A stretch of 22,876 bases of DNA from Bacteroidales bacterium UBA5548 (GTDB lineage: Bacteria > Bacteroidota > Bacteroidia > Bacteroidales > UBA932): the NCBI GenBank assembly GCA_002425935.1, contig DINE01000013.1, positions 1 to 22,876 of the forward strand. Reading direction: 5' to 3'. The translations under genes and the position numbers were made by a program. Position 1 is the stretch's first letter; every line of letters begins with the position of its first letter. A model generated the notes under the pieces. That model was given only the letters and a program-made list of their open reading frames with translations, made no database searches and was not told the origin of the DNA. This document shows positions 8,079-15,888 of the stretch, one piece after another.

Positions 8079-8176
8079 GTTGTGGATGTGAAAATCGTAA
8101 TGCCTGTTGGTAAAAAAGAGAAACCGGCAGAGTGTGTTCTGCTTGTACAAGGTTGTATGTTGTTCTCTTTTAGCAT
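8042..8176 (-). CDS. Thr/Met-rich leader peptide of the met operon (44 codons)
   Basis: A 44-codon ORF (ATG at 8176, TAG at 8044-8042) lies between a consensus promoter and metY. It begins MLKENNIQPC and ends TSTTMMMRMHRKMHS. The last 11 residues hold five Met (34, 35, 36, 38, 42). The ten residues before the first of these hold five Thr and two Ile. Threonine and methionine are both made from the homoserine produced by the downstream operon. In known attenuators (for example thrL and hisL of enterobacteria) clusters of the regulated amino acid near the end of a short leader ORF stall the ribosome. The ATG is 18 nt from the -7 box and has no Shine-Dalgarno sequence, as is usual here. The peptide itself is probably not functional. 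Translation is not proven. Confidence 0.72.
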   Translation of the reverse strand: MLKENNIQPCTSRTHSAGFSFLPTGITIFTSTTMMMRMHRKMHS

Positions 8177-8194
8177 TTTTTGATCTATCGGCGG

Positions 8195-8226
8195 CAAAGT
8201 TATGAATTGTAATCAAAAAATCCAAA
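8195..8226 (-). promoter_or_regulatory. Promoter of the metY-metX-thrA-asd operon
   Basis: On the minus strand TTTG (8226-8223), a 20-nt spacer and TAACTTTG (8202-8195) match the Bacteroidetes housekeeping promoter TTTG-N19-20-TAnnTTTG exactly. Transcription would start around 8187-8191, giving a leader of about 230 nt before metY that contains the small Met-rich ORF. Confidence 0.75.
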
Positions 8227-8256
8227 TTTATTACGCGCGTTTAAAAAGTTATTAAG

Positions 8257-8285
8257 TTGATATTAACGTTTAATTGATATATTTG
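8257..8285 (+). promoter_or_regulatory. Promoter for the SMP-30-like gene
   Basis: TATATTTG at 8278-8285 matches the -7 consensus TAnnTTTG, with GTTG ending at 8259 as a -33 element 18 nt upstream. It lies 26 nt before the ATG at 8312 and diverges from the met promoter. Confidence 0.55.
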
Positions 8286-8311
8286 TCAGTTGTTTACAAT
8301 GAGAGAGATTT

Positions 8312-9226
8312 ATGAAAAATTTATTAATAGTACTTATGATTGCCTTTCCGCTTTTTGTGTCAGGGCAGGAGAGGAGCTATGCAGATATCCGTAAGTCAAT
8401 GATAGGAGAGGGTTGCGAAACATGTTCCGATCCTCTGTACAAAGTATCTGATCTATTACCGGAAGGGACATTCACAAAGGGAATGGAGGGGCCTGCGGTT
8501 GATAAAAAGGGCAATCTGTACGCAGTCAATTACAAAGAGCAGGGCACTATTGGGATAGTAGCCCCCGATGGAACAGCATCTGAATTCGTGAGACTTCCTC
8601 AAGGATCAGTTGGCAATGGTATAAGATTCGGCAAAGATGGCAGCATGTATATTGCAGATTATCCAAAACACAATATCTTAAAGGTTGATATGAATACCCG
8701 TGAGATAAAGGTTTTCGCACACAATCCTTCGATGAACCAACCCAACGACATTTCTATATCAAACACTTCAGGAATAATATATGCAAGCGACCCTGCCTGG
8801 AGAGACTCTACAGGAATGTTGTGGATGGTTACAACGGATGGCATAATAACCCTTTTAGAAAAAAACATGGGCACAACCAATGGGGTAGAGGTGAGTCCGG
8901 ATGGAAAGTTTCTGTATGTAAATGAATCAATTCAGAGAAATGTGTGGGTATATGATATTTTACCGGATGGAAAGATATCGGGGAAGAGACTGTTCTACAA
9001 ATTCGATGACTATGGGATGGATGGTATGAGATGCGACCCTGCGGGGAATCTCTATATTACCCGCCACGGAAAGGGAACGGTTGTTAGGATTTCGCCTGCA
9101 GGATCAATTACTGCTGAATATATGCTCAAGGGTAAGCTGCCTACAAATATTACCTTTTCCAATGATTACAGAAAAGCGTATATCACCCTTGCAGACAGAG
9201 GTTGTTTTGAAGTAATTGAATTTTGA
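8312..9226 (+). CDS. Secreted SMP-30/gluconolactonase-like beta-propeller protein
   Basis: A 304-residue protein with a signal peptide (about residues 1-18, MKNLLIVLMIAFPLFVSG) and a six-bladed propeller of the SMP-30/gluconolactonase/LRE-like family. Repeated blade motifs are PAVDKKGNLYAVN, IRFGKDGSMYIADY, VSPDGKFLYVNES and CDPAGNLYITR. Residues that bind the divalent metal in SMP-30 have plausible counterparts: E59 in MEGP, N145 in QPNDI, N190 in TTNGVE and D237 in GMDGM. The fold suggests a lactonase or other metal-dependent hydrolase, acting in the periplasm or outside the cell. The substrate cannot be read from the sequence. C35 and C38 (CETC) could form a disulfide. GAGAGAG precedes the ATG. 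The next gene follows by 19 nt and may be co-transcribed. Confidence 0.82.
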   Translation: MKNLLIVLMIAFPLFVSGQERSYADIRKSMIGEGCETCSDPLYKVSDLLPEGTFTKGMEGPAVDKKGNLYAVNYKEQGTIGIVAPDGTASEFVRLPQGSVGNGIRFGKDGSMYIADYPKHNILKVDMNTREIKVFAHNPSMNQPNDISISNTSGIIYASDPAWRDSTGMLWMVTTDGIITLLEKNMGTTNGVEVSPDGKFLYVNESIQRNVWVYDILPDGKISGKRLFYKFDDYGMDGMRCDPAGNLYITRHGKGTVVRISPAGSITAEYMLKGKLPTNITFSNDYRKAYITLADRGCFEVIEF

Positions 9227-9245
9227 TTTAAACTCCTTAAATTTT

Positions 9246-10262
9246 ATGATAAATCAGGAAAACAAAAACTCCGGAGAAATTACTTCAGGAGAACAGGATA
9301 ACTCAGTAGATGCCCATGAAGATAATAATGATTTACATCAGGAAGGTTTGCTAAACGATGGCACAACTAATTCTGAGCAGGCTGAAAAAAATGATGAAAA
9401 AGTGATTACCTGTAAAAATTGTGACAACACCTTCACAGGCCACTTTTGCAATAACTGCGGGCAATCTGCCAAGGATTTTGACAGACCGGTAAGCGTTTTG
9501 ATTGTTGATGCTATGTCTAACATGTGGGCATTTGATACCCGCCTCTGGAAGACTCTTAAATCAATTATGCTCAAACCGGGAGAGATGGCACTTGACTACA
9601 TTGAGGGTAAACGTGTAAGATATATGCCTCCTTTCAGACTCTATCTCTTTATCAGTTTTATATTTTTCCTGTTGCTCAAAATTTCAGCGGACTCAGATAC
9701 AAACATAAAACTGATTTCTATCGAGGACAAAGCAGATAAGGCTAAAAAAGAGCAGGTTGTAGAGATAAACCCTGAATATGCCGATCTGCCCGCTATTCAA
9801 AGTCAGATGAACTTAGGGAGTAAGAGCGGTAAGGGCAGCCGAAATTTTGAGGAGGTTAAACAAAACAAAGAGCTTTATATATCAAGGTTTTTTACATACT
9901 TGTCATGGGCACTAATTGTGATGATGCCCCTTTATGCTATGCTTCTTTGGTTTTTGTTCAGAAAGAACCAGAAGCACTATCTGGCACACTTTATCTTCTC
10001 CCTTAATCAGCACGCATTCCTTTTTGTAATATTCTCTGTTCTGATTATTATTTCGCTAATCTTCCCTCAGAAACAGACAATGTACGAGGCATGGCTGCTG
10101 TTGGCTTTTCCGGTCTATCTTATAGCCGGTGGAAGAAAGCTTTATAAGGCAAAATGGAGCAGAATCATAATCAGAATGGCTACGGCATTCTTCCTTTACC
10201 AGATTATTATAGTCTCAATGATTGTACTGGTACTGTATCTTGTTCTCTATAAGTTTTTTTAA
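9246..10262 (+). CDS. DUF3667-like membrane protein with N-terminal zinc ribbon
   Basis: A 338-residue protein. An acidic, Asn/Glu-rich leader of about 50 residues precedes a zinc-ribbon motif, CKNC then CNNCG (C56, C59, C68, C71), followed by a segment containing DTRLWKTLKSIMLKPGEMALDYIEGKRVRYMPPFRLY. This is the layout of the uncharacterised DUF3667 family, common in Bacteroidetes. About five hydrophobic segments follow, at roughly 130-150, 220-250, 262-290, 295-315 and 318-338, separated by a soluble charged stretch near 150-215. The ATG at 9246 was chosen because the longer frame begins with TTG at 9216 inside the previous gene. Function is unknown; the family assignment comes from motif memory, not a search. 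Confidence 0.75.
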   Translation: MINQENKNSGEITSGEQDNSVDAHEDNNDLHQEGLLNDGTTNSEQAEKNDEKVITCKNCDNTFTGHFCNNCGQSAKDFDRPVSVLIVDAMSNMWAFDTRLWKTLKSIMLKPGEMALDYIEGKRVRYMPPFRLYLFISFIFFLLLKISADSDTNIKLISIEDKADKAKKEQVVEINPEYADLPAIQSQMNLGSKSGKGSRNFEEVKQNKELYISRFFTYLSWALIVMMPLYAMLLWFLFRKNQKHYLAHFIFSLNQHAFLFVIFSVLIIISLIFPQKQTMYEAWLLLAFPVYLIAGGRKLYKAKWSRIIIRMATAFFLYQIIIVSMIVLVLYLVLYKFF

Positions 10263-10276
10263 TTTTCCGTAATAAA

Positions 10277-10309
10277 AAAAGCTGTCATGGAGTACCCGTG
10301 ACAGCTTTT
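10277..10309. terminator. Bidirectional intrinsic terminator
   Basis: An 11-bp arm AAAAGCTGTCA pairs with TGACAGCTTTT, extended by T-G, G-C and G-C pairs around loop AGTAC. It is flanked by T-rich tracts on both strands. It sits between the convergent DUF3667-like gene and mutB and can stop transcription from both sides. Confidence 0.88.
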
Positions 10310-10324
10310 CTTTTTATTAAACTG

Positions 10325-12451
10325 TTATTCAAATTTTTGCAGTAGGAGCTCCATAAGTTTAACTGCTGCTCCCGAAACCGAGGTTCCCGGGCCGAATATT
10401 GCAACAGCACCTGCTTTGTAAAGTGCATCGTAATCCTGGGCAGGAATTACACCACCCACAATTACCATGATATCTTCACGTCCAAGTTTTTTCAGTTCAC
10501 CAACAATCTGAGGAACAAGTGTTTTATGTCCCGCAGCAAGCGATGAAACACCTACGATATGAACATCATTTTCAACTGCCTGTTTTGCAGCCTCTTCAGG
10601 AGTCTGGAACAGTGGTCCCATGTCAACATCAAAGCCGCAGTCTGCGTAGCCTGTTGCTACAACTTTGGCTCCGCGGTCGTGTCCGTCCTGTCCAAGTTTT
10701 GCTATCATAATTCTTGGCTGACGACCCTCTTTTTTGGCAAACTCAGCAACCAGACTCTTAGCCTTTTCGAATTCGCTGTCGTTTTTAACCTCGCTTGAAT
10801 AAACGCCTGTATTCATACGAATTACTGCTTTATATCTTCCTGCTACCTCTTCGCATGCATCTGAGATCTCTCCCAGAGTAGCCCTTAAGCGGGCTGCCTC
10901 AACGGCAAGTTCCAGAAGGTTGCCGCTCTTCTCCGTTGCTGCCTTTGTTATTGCTGCAAGCGCTGCTTTAACTTTGGCTTCGTCACGGTTTGCACGGAGT
11001 TCATTTAGTCTGGCAATCTGTGATTCTCTAACTTTAGTGTTATCTACATCAAGAATTTCCAACGGATCCTCTTTCTCAAGACGATATTTGTTAAGTCCTA
11101 CAATTGCATCAGTACCGGAGTCGATTCTTGCCTGTTTACGGGCAGCAGCCTCTTCGATCCTCAGTTTAGGAATACCTGTCTCAATTGCTTTGGCCATTCC
11201 GCCCAGTTTCTCAACCTCTTCTATATGCCCCCATGCACGCTCTGCAATCTCTGCAGTGAGCTTCTCTACATAGTATGAGCCTGCCCAAGGGTCAAGCGAT
11301 TTGGTAATATTTGTCTCCTCCTGAAGGTAGATCTGTGTATTTCTTGCAATTCGTGCCGAGAAGTCTGTAGGGAGAGCAATTGCCTCGTCCAATGCATTAG
11401 TGTGGAGCGACTGAGTGTGACCCAGTGCGGCGCCCATTGCCTCAATACAGGTACGGGCAACATTGTTGAACGGATCCTGCTCTGTGAGTGACCATCCCGA
11501 AGTCTGTGAGTGTGTTCTCAGAGACATCGATTTAGGATTCTTAGGGTTGAACTGTTTAACAAGTTTGGCCCAGATCATTCTTGCAGCGCGCATTTTGGCA
11601 ATCTCCATAAAGTGGTTCATACCAATAGCCCAGAAGAAGGATAGTCTTGGTGCAAACTGGTCAACATCCATTCCTGCTGCTATTCCTGTTCTGAGGTACT
11701 CCAGACCGTCGGCCAGGGTGTAGGCCATCTCGATGTCGCAGGTTGCTCCTGCCTCTTGCATGTGGTAACCCGATATTGAGATAGAGTTGAACTTAGGCAT
11801 ATTTTTAGCCGTATATGAGAATATATCTCCAATGATTCTCATAGAGAAATCTGGTGGATAGATATATGTGTTTCTCACCATGAACTCCTTAAGAATATCA
11901 TTCTGAATGGTACCTGACAGTTCATCAAGCTTGGCTCCCTGCTCCAGACCTGCAACAATGTAAAATGCAAGTACAGGAAGTACGGCGCCGTTCATGGTCA
12001 TCGATACCGACATTTTGTTAAGAGGGATCTGGTCAAACAGAACCTTCATATCCTCTACGCTGCAGATACTTACACCTGCTTTACCAACGTCTCCCACAAC
12101 TCTCGGGTGGTCGGCGTCGTATCCGCGGTGTGTTGCAAGGTCAAATGCAACAGAGAGTCCTTTCTGTCCTGCAGCAAGGTTTCTTCTGTAAAAAGCGTTT
12201 GACTCTTCGGCAGTTGAAAATCCGGCGTACTGTCTTACAGTCCATGGGTTCATCACGTACATTGTGCTGTAAGGTCCGCGTAAAAATGGCGGAATTCCTG
12301 CAGCATAATTAAGGTGCTCGAGACCCTCCAGGTCAGAGGCTGTGTATGTGCCTTTGAGACCTATCTGTTCGGGTGTCATCCAAACCGGCTGCTCACCTTT
12401 TGCAGGTGCAGCGCCTCCGTTATATTTTATATCTGTAAATTTTGGTCGCAT
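10325..12451 (-). CDS. mutB: Methylmalonyl-CoA mutase, large (catalytic) subunit
   Basis: B12-dependent subunit that interconverts succinyl-CoA and (R)-methylmalonyl-CoA, used for propionate formation by the succinate pathway in Bacteroidales. The 708 residues begin with the substrate-barrel domain (FLRGPYSTMYVMNPWTVRQYAGF; FDLATHRGYDADHPRV; SISGYHMQEAGA; RTHSQTSGWSLTEQDPFNNV). They end with the cobalamin-binding domain: DGHDRG with cobalt-ligating H591, then VGVSSLAAGH and VIVGGVIP. It starts 12 nt after the mutA stop, so the pair is one operon. A long linker near 460-560 joins the domains. No epimerase, decarboxylase or MeaB-type chaperone is in the window. Confidence 0.96.
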   Translation of the reverse strand: MRPKFTDIKYNGGAAPAKGEQPVWMTPEQIGLKGTYTASDLEGLEHLNYAAGIPPFLRGPYSTMYVMNPWTVRQYAGFSTAEESNAFYRRNLAAGQKGLSVAFDLATHRGYDADHPRVVGDVGKAGVSICSVEDMKVLFDQIPLNKMSVSMTMNGAVLPVLAFYIVAGLEQGAKLDELSGTIQNDILKEFMVRNTYIYPPDFSMRIIGDIFSYTAKNMPKFNSISISGYHMQEAGATCDIEMAYTLADGLEYLRTGIAAGMDVDQFAPRLSFFWAIGMNHFMEIAKMRAARMIWAKLVKQFNPKNPKSMSLRTHSQTSGWSLTEQDPFNNVARTCIEAMGAALGHTQSLHTNALDEAIALPTDFSARIARNTQIYLQEETNITKSLDPWAGSYYVEKLTAEIAERAWGHIEEVEKLGGMAKAIETGIPKLRIEEAAARKQARIDSGTDAIVGLNKYRLEKEDPLEILDVDNTKVRESQIARLNELRANRDEAKVKAALAAITKAATEKSGNLLELAVEAARLRATLGEISDACEEVAGRYKAVIRMNTGVYSSEVKNDSEFEKAKSLVAEFAKKEGRQPRIMIAKLGQDGHDRGAKVVATGYADCGFDVDMGPLFQTPEEAAKQAVENDVHIVGVSSLAAGHKTLVPQIVGELKKLGREDIMVIVGGVIPAQDYDALYKAGAVAIFGPGTSVSGAAVKLMELLLQKFE

Positions 12452-12463
12452 AGCCGATATTAT

Positions 12464-14329
12464 TTATTTCTTACTCATCATTAATTCCTGATACTGCTTA
12501 AGAGTTTCAAGCACATTGCTCTTAACACTTATGAAGTTGGTTATTCCTGCTGCAATAAGTTCATCTTTGCATGCAGGTTCTCCTGCAACTACAATAATGG
12601 CCTTATTACCGGCAAGTTGCTTTATCTTAGGCATTGCCTCTGCATATTCATCGTCAGATGAGCAGGCAACAATAATGTCTGCGTTGGCTTTAAGAGCAGC
12701 CTCAACACCCTCCTCAACTGAAGAGAAGCGGTTATTGTCGGTAACCTCAAACCCGGCTACTGCAAAGAAGTTACACGAGAACTGAGCTCTGGCTCTTGCA
12801 AATGCAAGGTTTCCGAATGTTAACATAAATGCAGACGGAATACGATCCATTCCCTCTGTAGTAAAGCGAAGTGCCTCAAATGCCTGAGCACCACGATATT
12901 TTTCGAGTGGTTCTGCTACAGGGTTTTCGCTCTTCTCCCAATCTGCACCACGGGTTACAACATCAAGTGTTACCTCTTTGTCGGCCTTTTCGGTGAAGTT
13001 AGGGTACTGATTTGTTCCAAGGAGAATTTCTCTTCTGGTAGCTATGTTAAGGTCTCTCTTTGATGATGCTGCCTTAATTTCGCCCTGGATATAACCCTCT
13101 TTGAAGGCACTTATATACCCGCCCTTCTGCTCGGTAGTTGTGAAGAGCTTCCACGCCTGTTCAGCTATAGAGGCTGTTAAAGTCTCGATATAGTATGAAC
13201 CAGCTGCAGGGTCGGTGATTTTATCAAAGTGTGACTCCTCTTTAAGGATAATCTGTGTATTTCTGGCAATTCTGTTGCTGAACTCAGCCGGTTCACGGTA
13301 AATGTAGTCAAACGGAAGTACCTCAAGTGAGTGTACCCCTGCCAGAGCTGCACTCATGGCCTCGGTTGTTCCGCGAAGCATATTAACATATGCATCGTAA
13401 ACAGTCATATTCCACTGACTTGTTACGGCGTGTACAGAAATTTTCTGTGAAGATGCCTCATTTGCACCATACTCTTTGGTAATGTTGGCCCAAAGCATTC
13501 TGGCTGCACGGAATTTGGCGATCTCCATGAAATAGTTAGGGCCTATTGCCATTGTGAACTTAATTCTTGAAGCTGCCTCATCTGCAGTGTATCCCATTTC
13601 GGTAAGCATATTCATATATTCGCTTCCGGCTGCCATGGCAAAACCAAGCTCCTGCACAATTGTCGAACCAGCATCGTTAAATGCATACCCCTCGACTCCG
13701 ATAACCCTTATTCCGGGATAATCTTTAACCAGATCCATGCATTTTTTAATTGTTGATTTGAAATCCTCACAGCAGAAATTACCGGTAGTAGTAAGTTTTC
13801 TGAGGGGATCGAAATCAAACGAAGCCCTTATTTCTGCAGGTTTTACTCCTGCAGCTTTTGCCACCTGAAGGAAAGAGGCTATTATCTCTGCGGTTGCACA
13901 TGAGCAACCTTCGAAGTTAACTTCTGTTGCAGAGAGATTAATTCCTTTAAGCAGTGCCGACATCTCTCCCATGCAGATTTCGGTGTTTCCATCGATGCAA
14001 AATGCAACCGACTCAACTCCTCTTTTAAGACCGTCAACTGCCTGTTCATTTGCTTTTTCAAAGCTCTCCCAGGCGCAGTAACCCTGGCGTACAAGCCAGT
14101 TGTTACCTTCGTTTACCCCTCTTACAAACGGAAAAGATCCCGGAGCACCTCCCATGTGGTTAAGCTTCTCGAGATCTTCGGCGCGGTAGTAAGGGTGAAC
14201 TGCAAATCCCTCCATTGTCTTCCATACGAGTCTCTTCTCATAATCGGCACCTTTAAGGTCCTTGTTTATGACCTCTTCCCACTGTGTGGTGGAAACAGGC
14301 TGAAACTCAGTGAATAGTTCTTTTGCCAT
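12464..14329 (-). CDS. mutA: Methylmalonyl-CoA mutase, small subunit
   Basis: A 621-residue structural partner of MutB in the heterodimeric mutase. It shares the barrel fold (FPFVRGVNEGNNWLVRQGYCAWESFEKA; VTSQWNMTVYDAYVNMLRGTTEAMSAALAG; RIARNTQIILKEESHFDKITDPAAGSYYIE). The C-terminal cobalamin-like domain lacks the DxHxxG motif and has VTDNNRFSSVEEGVEAA in that region. This is expected of the non-catalytic subunit. The ATG at 14329 begins MAKELFTEF. A -7 promoter box lies 40 nt upstream. It is the first gene of mutA-mutB. Confidence 0.95.
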   Translation of the reverse strand: MAKELFTEFQPVSTTQWEEVINKDLKGADYEKRLVWKTMEGFAVHPYYRAEDLEKLNHMGGAPGSFPFVRGVNEGNNWLVRQGYCAWESFEKANEQAVDGLKRGVESVAFCIDGNTEICMGEMSALLKGINLSATEVNFEGCSCATAEIIASFLQVAKAAGVKPAEIRASFDFDPLRKLTTTGNFCCEDFKSTIKKCMDLVKDYPGIRVIGVEGYAFNDAGSTIVQELGFAMAAGSEYMNMLTEMGYTADEAASRIKFTMAIGPNYFMEIAKFRAARMLWANITKEYGANEASSQKISVHAVTSQWNMTVYDAYVNMLRGTTEAMSAALAGVHSLEVLPFDYIYREPAEFSNRIARNTQIILKEESHFDKITDPAAGSYYIETLTASIAEQAWKLFTTTEQKGGYISAFKEGYIQGEIKAASSKRDLNIATRREILLGTNQYPNFTEKADKEVTLDVVTRGADWEKSENPVAEPLEKYRGAQAFEALRFTTEGMDRIPSAFMLTFGNLAFARARAQFSCNFFAVAGFEVTDNNRFSSVEEGVEAALKANADIIVACSSDDEYAEAMPKIKQLAGNKAIIVVAGEPACKDELIAAGITNFISVKSNVLETLKQYQELMMSKK

Positions 14330-14369
14330 ATCTATTACTTTTGTTTATTGAGTGTTTCAAAATAATTCG

Positions 14370-14377
14370 CAAAGGTA
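14370..14377 (-). promoter_or_regulatory. Promoter -7 box for mutA-mutB
   Basis: The minus strand reads TACCTTTG, matching TAnnTTTG, 40 nt before the mutA ATG. The -33 region has GGTT rather than TTTG, so this is a moderate match. On the plus strand TATGTTTA at 14410-14417, one mismatch from the -7 box, may serve the divergent gene at 14452. Confidence 0.5.
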
Positions 14378-14451
14378 TAAATCTTTCCTTAATATTAAAC
14401 CTTTTAAGGTATGTTTAGTCTTAGATGAAACGAACAATTAAATAGGTTAAG

Positions 14452-15024
14452 ATGATGAAAAAAGTTTACATTACACTATTTCTGCTTGCGTTCGCATTTT
14501 CAGCCAACGCACAAAACATGCAGGTAAGAGAGAGAGGTTTTATGGGTGCCAACCCGGCTAAACTTGAGCCTCAGTTAAAACCTGAACAGCAGGAGGCTAT
14601 AAAAGCATTAAGGCTTGAGTTGAGAAAAGAGATGATTCAGTTAGAGAATCAGCTTGCAGAGAAGAGGGCTCAGCTGAAAACTCTTGAGCAGGTTGACAAG
14701 CCGGATATGAAGGCGATCAACTCAAAGATTGACGAGATTTCTGCTCTTCAGAACAAAAGGATGAAGGCATCGGCAGCAAACAGAGCAAAGGTGCGCTCTC
14801 TTCTTACAGATGAGCAAAGAGTTATGTTTGACTCAAGAGCAGGTAAGATGCAGAAGCGTAACTTCAGGGGCAATATGCATAAAGGCGCTTCTCCTGCAGT
14901 AATGCAGTTCAGAATGCAAAACGGCGAGGGATTCAGAAAAATCGAGATGATGCCTGGCGGAGAAAAAGAGGTAAGAATTATGCAGATGCGCAAAGAGCGC
15001 AGTACCGAGCAGAAGGAAAATTAA
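14452..15024 (+). CDS. Periplasmic Spy/LTXXQ-like protein
   Basis: A 190-residue protein with a signal peptide (about 1-20, ending SANAQ). It is a highly charged, mostly alpha-helical protein. LKPEQQEAIKALRLELRKEMIQLENQLAEKRAQLKTL is a probable coiled coil at about 42-80, followed by DKPDMKAINSKIDEISALQNKR and the LTxxQ-like motif LTDEQR near 122-127. This is the layout of Spy/CpxP/ZraP-type periplasmic proteins, which bind unfolded proteins or metals and often answer envelope stress. The tail is Met-rich (about 13 Met in the last 75 residues), which might suit metal binding, but that is inference. ATG codons at 14452 and 14455 are both possible starts. Its stop overlaps the end of convergent lptB by 4 nt. 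Confidence 0.65.
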   Translation: MMKKVYITLFLLAFAFSANAQNMQVRERGFMGANPAKLEPQLKPEQQEAIKALRLELRKEMIQLENQLAEKRAQLKTLEQVDKPDMKAINSKIDEISALQNKRMKASAANRAKVRSLLTDEQRVMFDSRAGKMQKRNFRGNMHKGASPAVMQFRMQNGEGFRKIEMMPGGEKEVRIMQMRKERSTEQKEN

Positions 15025-15887
15025 ACTCCTCTCTCCAGATCGCCTGCCCGGTTGTTGTACCCGGTCATGTCGGCACCGGATCCGCCTTCAATGTCTTTGT
15101 CTGATTTGACATTAACAGGCTGGGTTTCGGTGCCTTCCTCTTTTTTCTTCTTTTTGAGGACGGCCTTTCTCAGTTCGAAGTTTTGGCCAAGATATTTTTT
15201 TCGAACTTCCGGATTGTTCGCAAGAACCTCTGCAGTTCCGCTCTCCAGAATATTCCCTTCGTATAACAGATATGCTCTGTCTGTAATTGCAAGAGTCTCG
15301 TGAACGTTATGGTCGGTAATTATTATTCCAATGTTTTTTGTCTTGAGCTTGGCAATTATATGCTGGATATCCTCCACCGCAATCGGGTCAACTCCTGCAA
15401 ACGGTTCATCAAGCAGTATGAATTTTGGGTCGATTGCCAGCGCTCTAGCAATTTCACATCTTCTTCTCTCTCCTCCGGATAGCTGAACTCCCAGATTTTT
15501 TCTCACTTTGTGAAGACTGAACTCATCGAGAAGCTCCTCTAGCCTGTCATGTCTCTGTTTTCTTGTAAGGTCAGAAAGCTCCATTACTGCCATAATATTG
15601 TCTTCTACAGAGAGTTTTCTAAAGACAGATGCCTCCTGGGCAAGATAACCCAATCCGCGCTGAGCTCTTTTGTACATTGGAAGATTTGTGATCTCCTCAT
15701 TGTCAAGAAATATTTTTCCTGCGTTTGGTTTAATCAGCCCGGTAATCATATAGAAACTTGTAGTTTTACCGGCACCATTGGGGCCGAGCAGACCCACAAT
15801 TTCTCCCTGTTCCACCTCTATTGATACCCCCTTTACAACGGTTCTGGCTCCGTATTTTTTTACAAGATTACTGCAGTGTAGTCGCAT
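15021..15887 (-). CDS. lptB: LPS export ABC transporter ATP-binding protein (LptB)
   Basis: ATPase that powers lipopolysaccharide extraction from the inner membrane through LptFG and the Lpt bridge. Motifs: Walker A GPNGAGKTT at 35-43, Q-loop Q84, signature LSGGE at 136-140, Walker B FILLDEP ending D160-E161, and switch H193 in TDHNVHET. These are characteristic of LptB. At 288 residues it is longer than the usual 240-250. The extra C-terminal part, from about 244, starts with a run of lysines (KKKKKEEGTETQ) and looks disordered. It begins 1 nt after the dnaX stop, so it is co-transcribed with dnaX, and ends overlapping the convergent gene at 14452-15024. Confidence 0.93.
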   Translation of the reverse strand: MRLHCSNLVKKYGARTVVKGVSIEVEQGEIVGLLGPNGAGKTTSFYMITGLIKPNAGKIFLDNEEITNLPMYKRAQRGLGYLAQEASVFRKLSVEDNIMAVMELSDLTRKQRHDRLEELLDEFSLHKVRKNLGVQLSGGERRRCEIARALAIDPKFILLDEPFAGVDPIAVEDIQHIIAKLKTKNIGIIITDHNVHETLAITDRAYLLYEGNILESGTAEVLANNPEVRKKYLGQNFELRKAVLKKKKKEEGTETQPVNVKSDKDIEGGSGADMTGYNNRAGDLERGV

Positions 15888-15888
15888 T

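Noticed and set aside
7958..8194. SAM riboswitch upstream of metY
   Set aside because: The leader lacks the conserved SAM-I core elements, and I found no SAM-II-like pattern. The Met-rich ORF and its hairpins explain the region better. A covariance-model scan would settle this.
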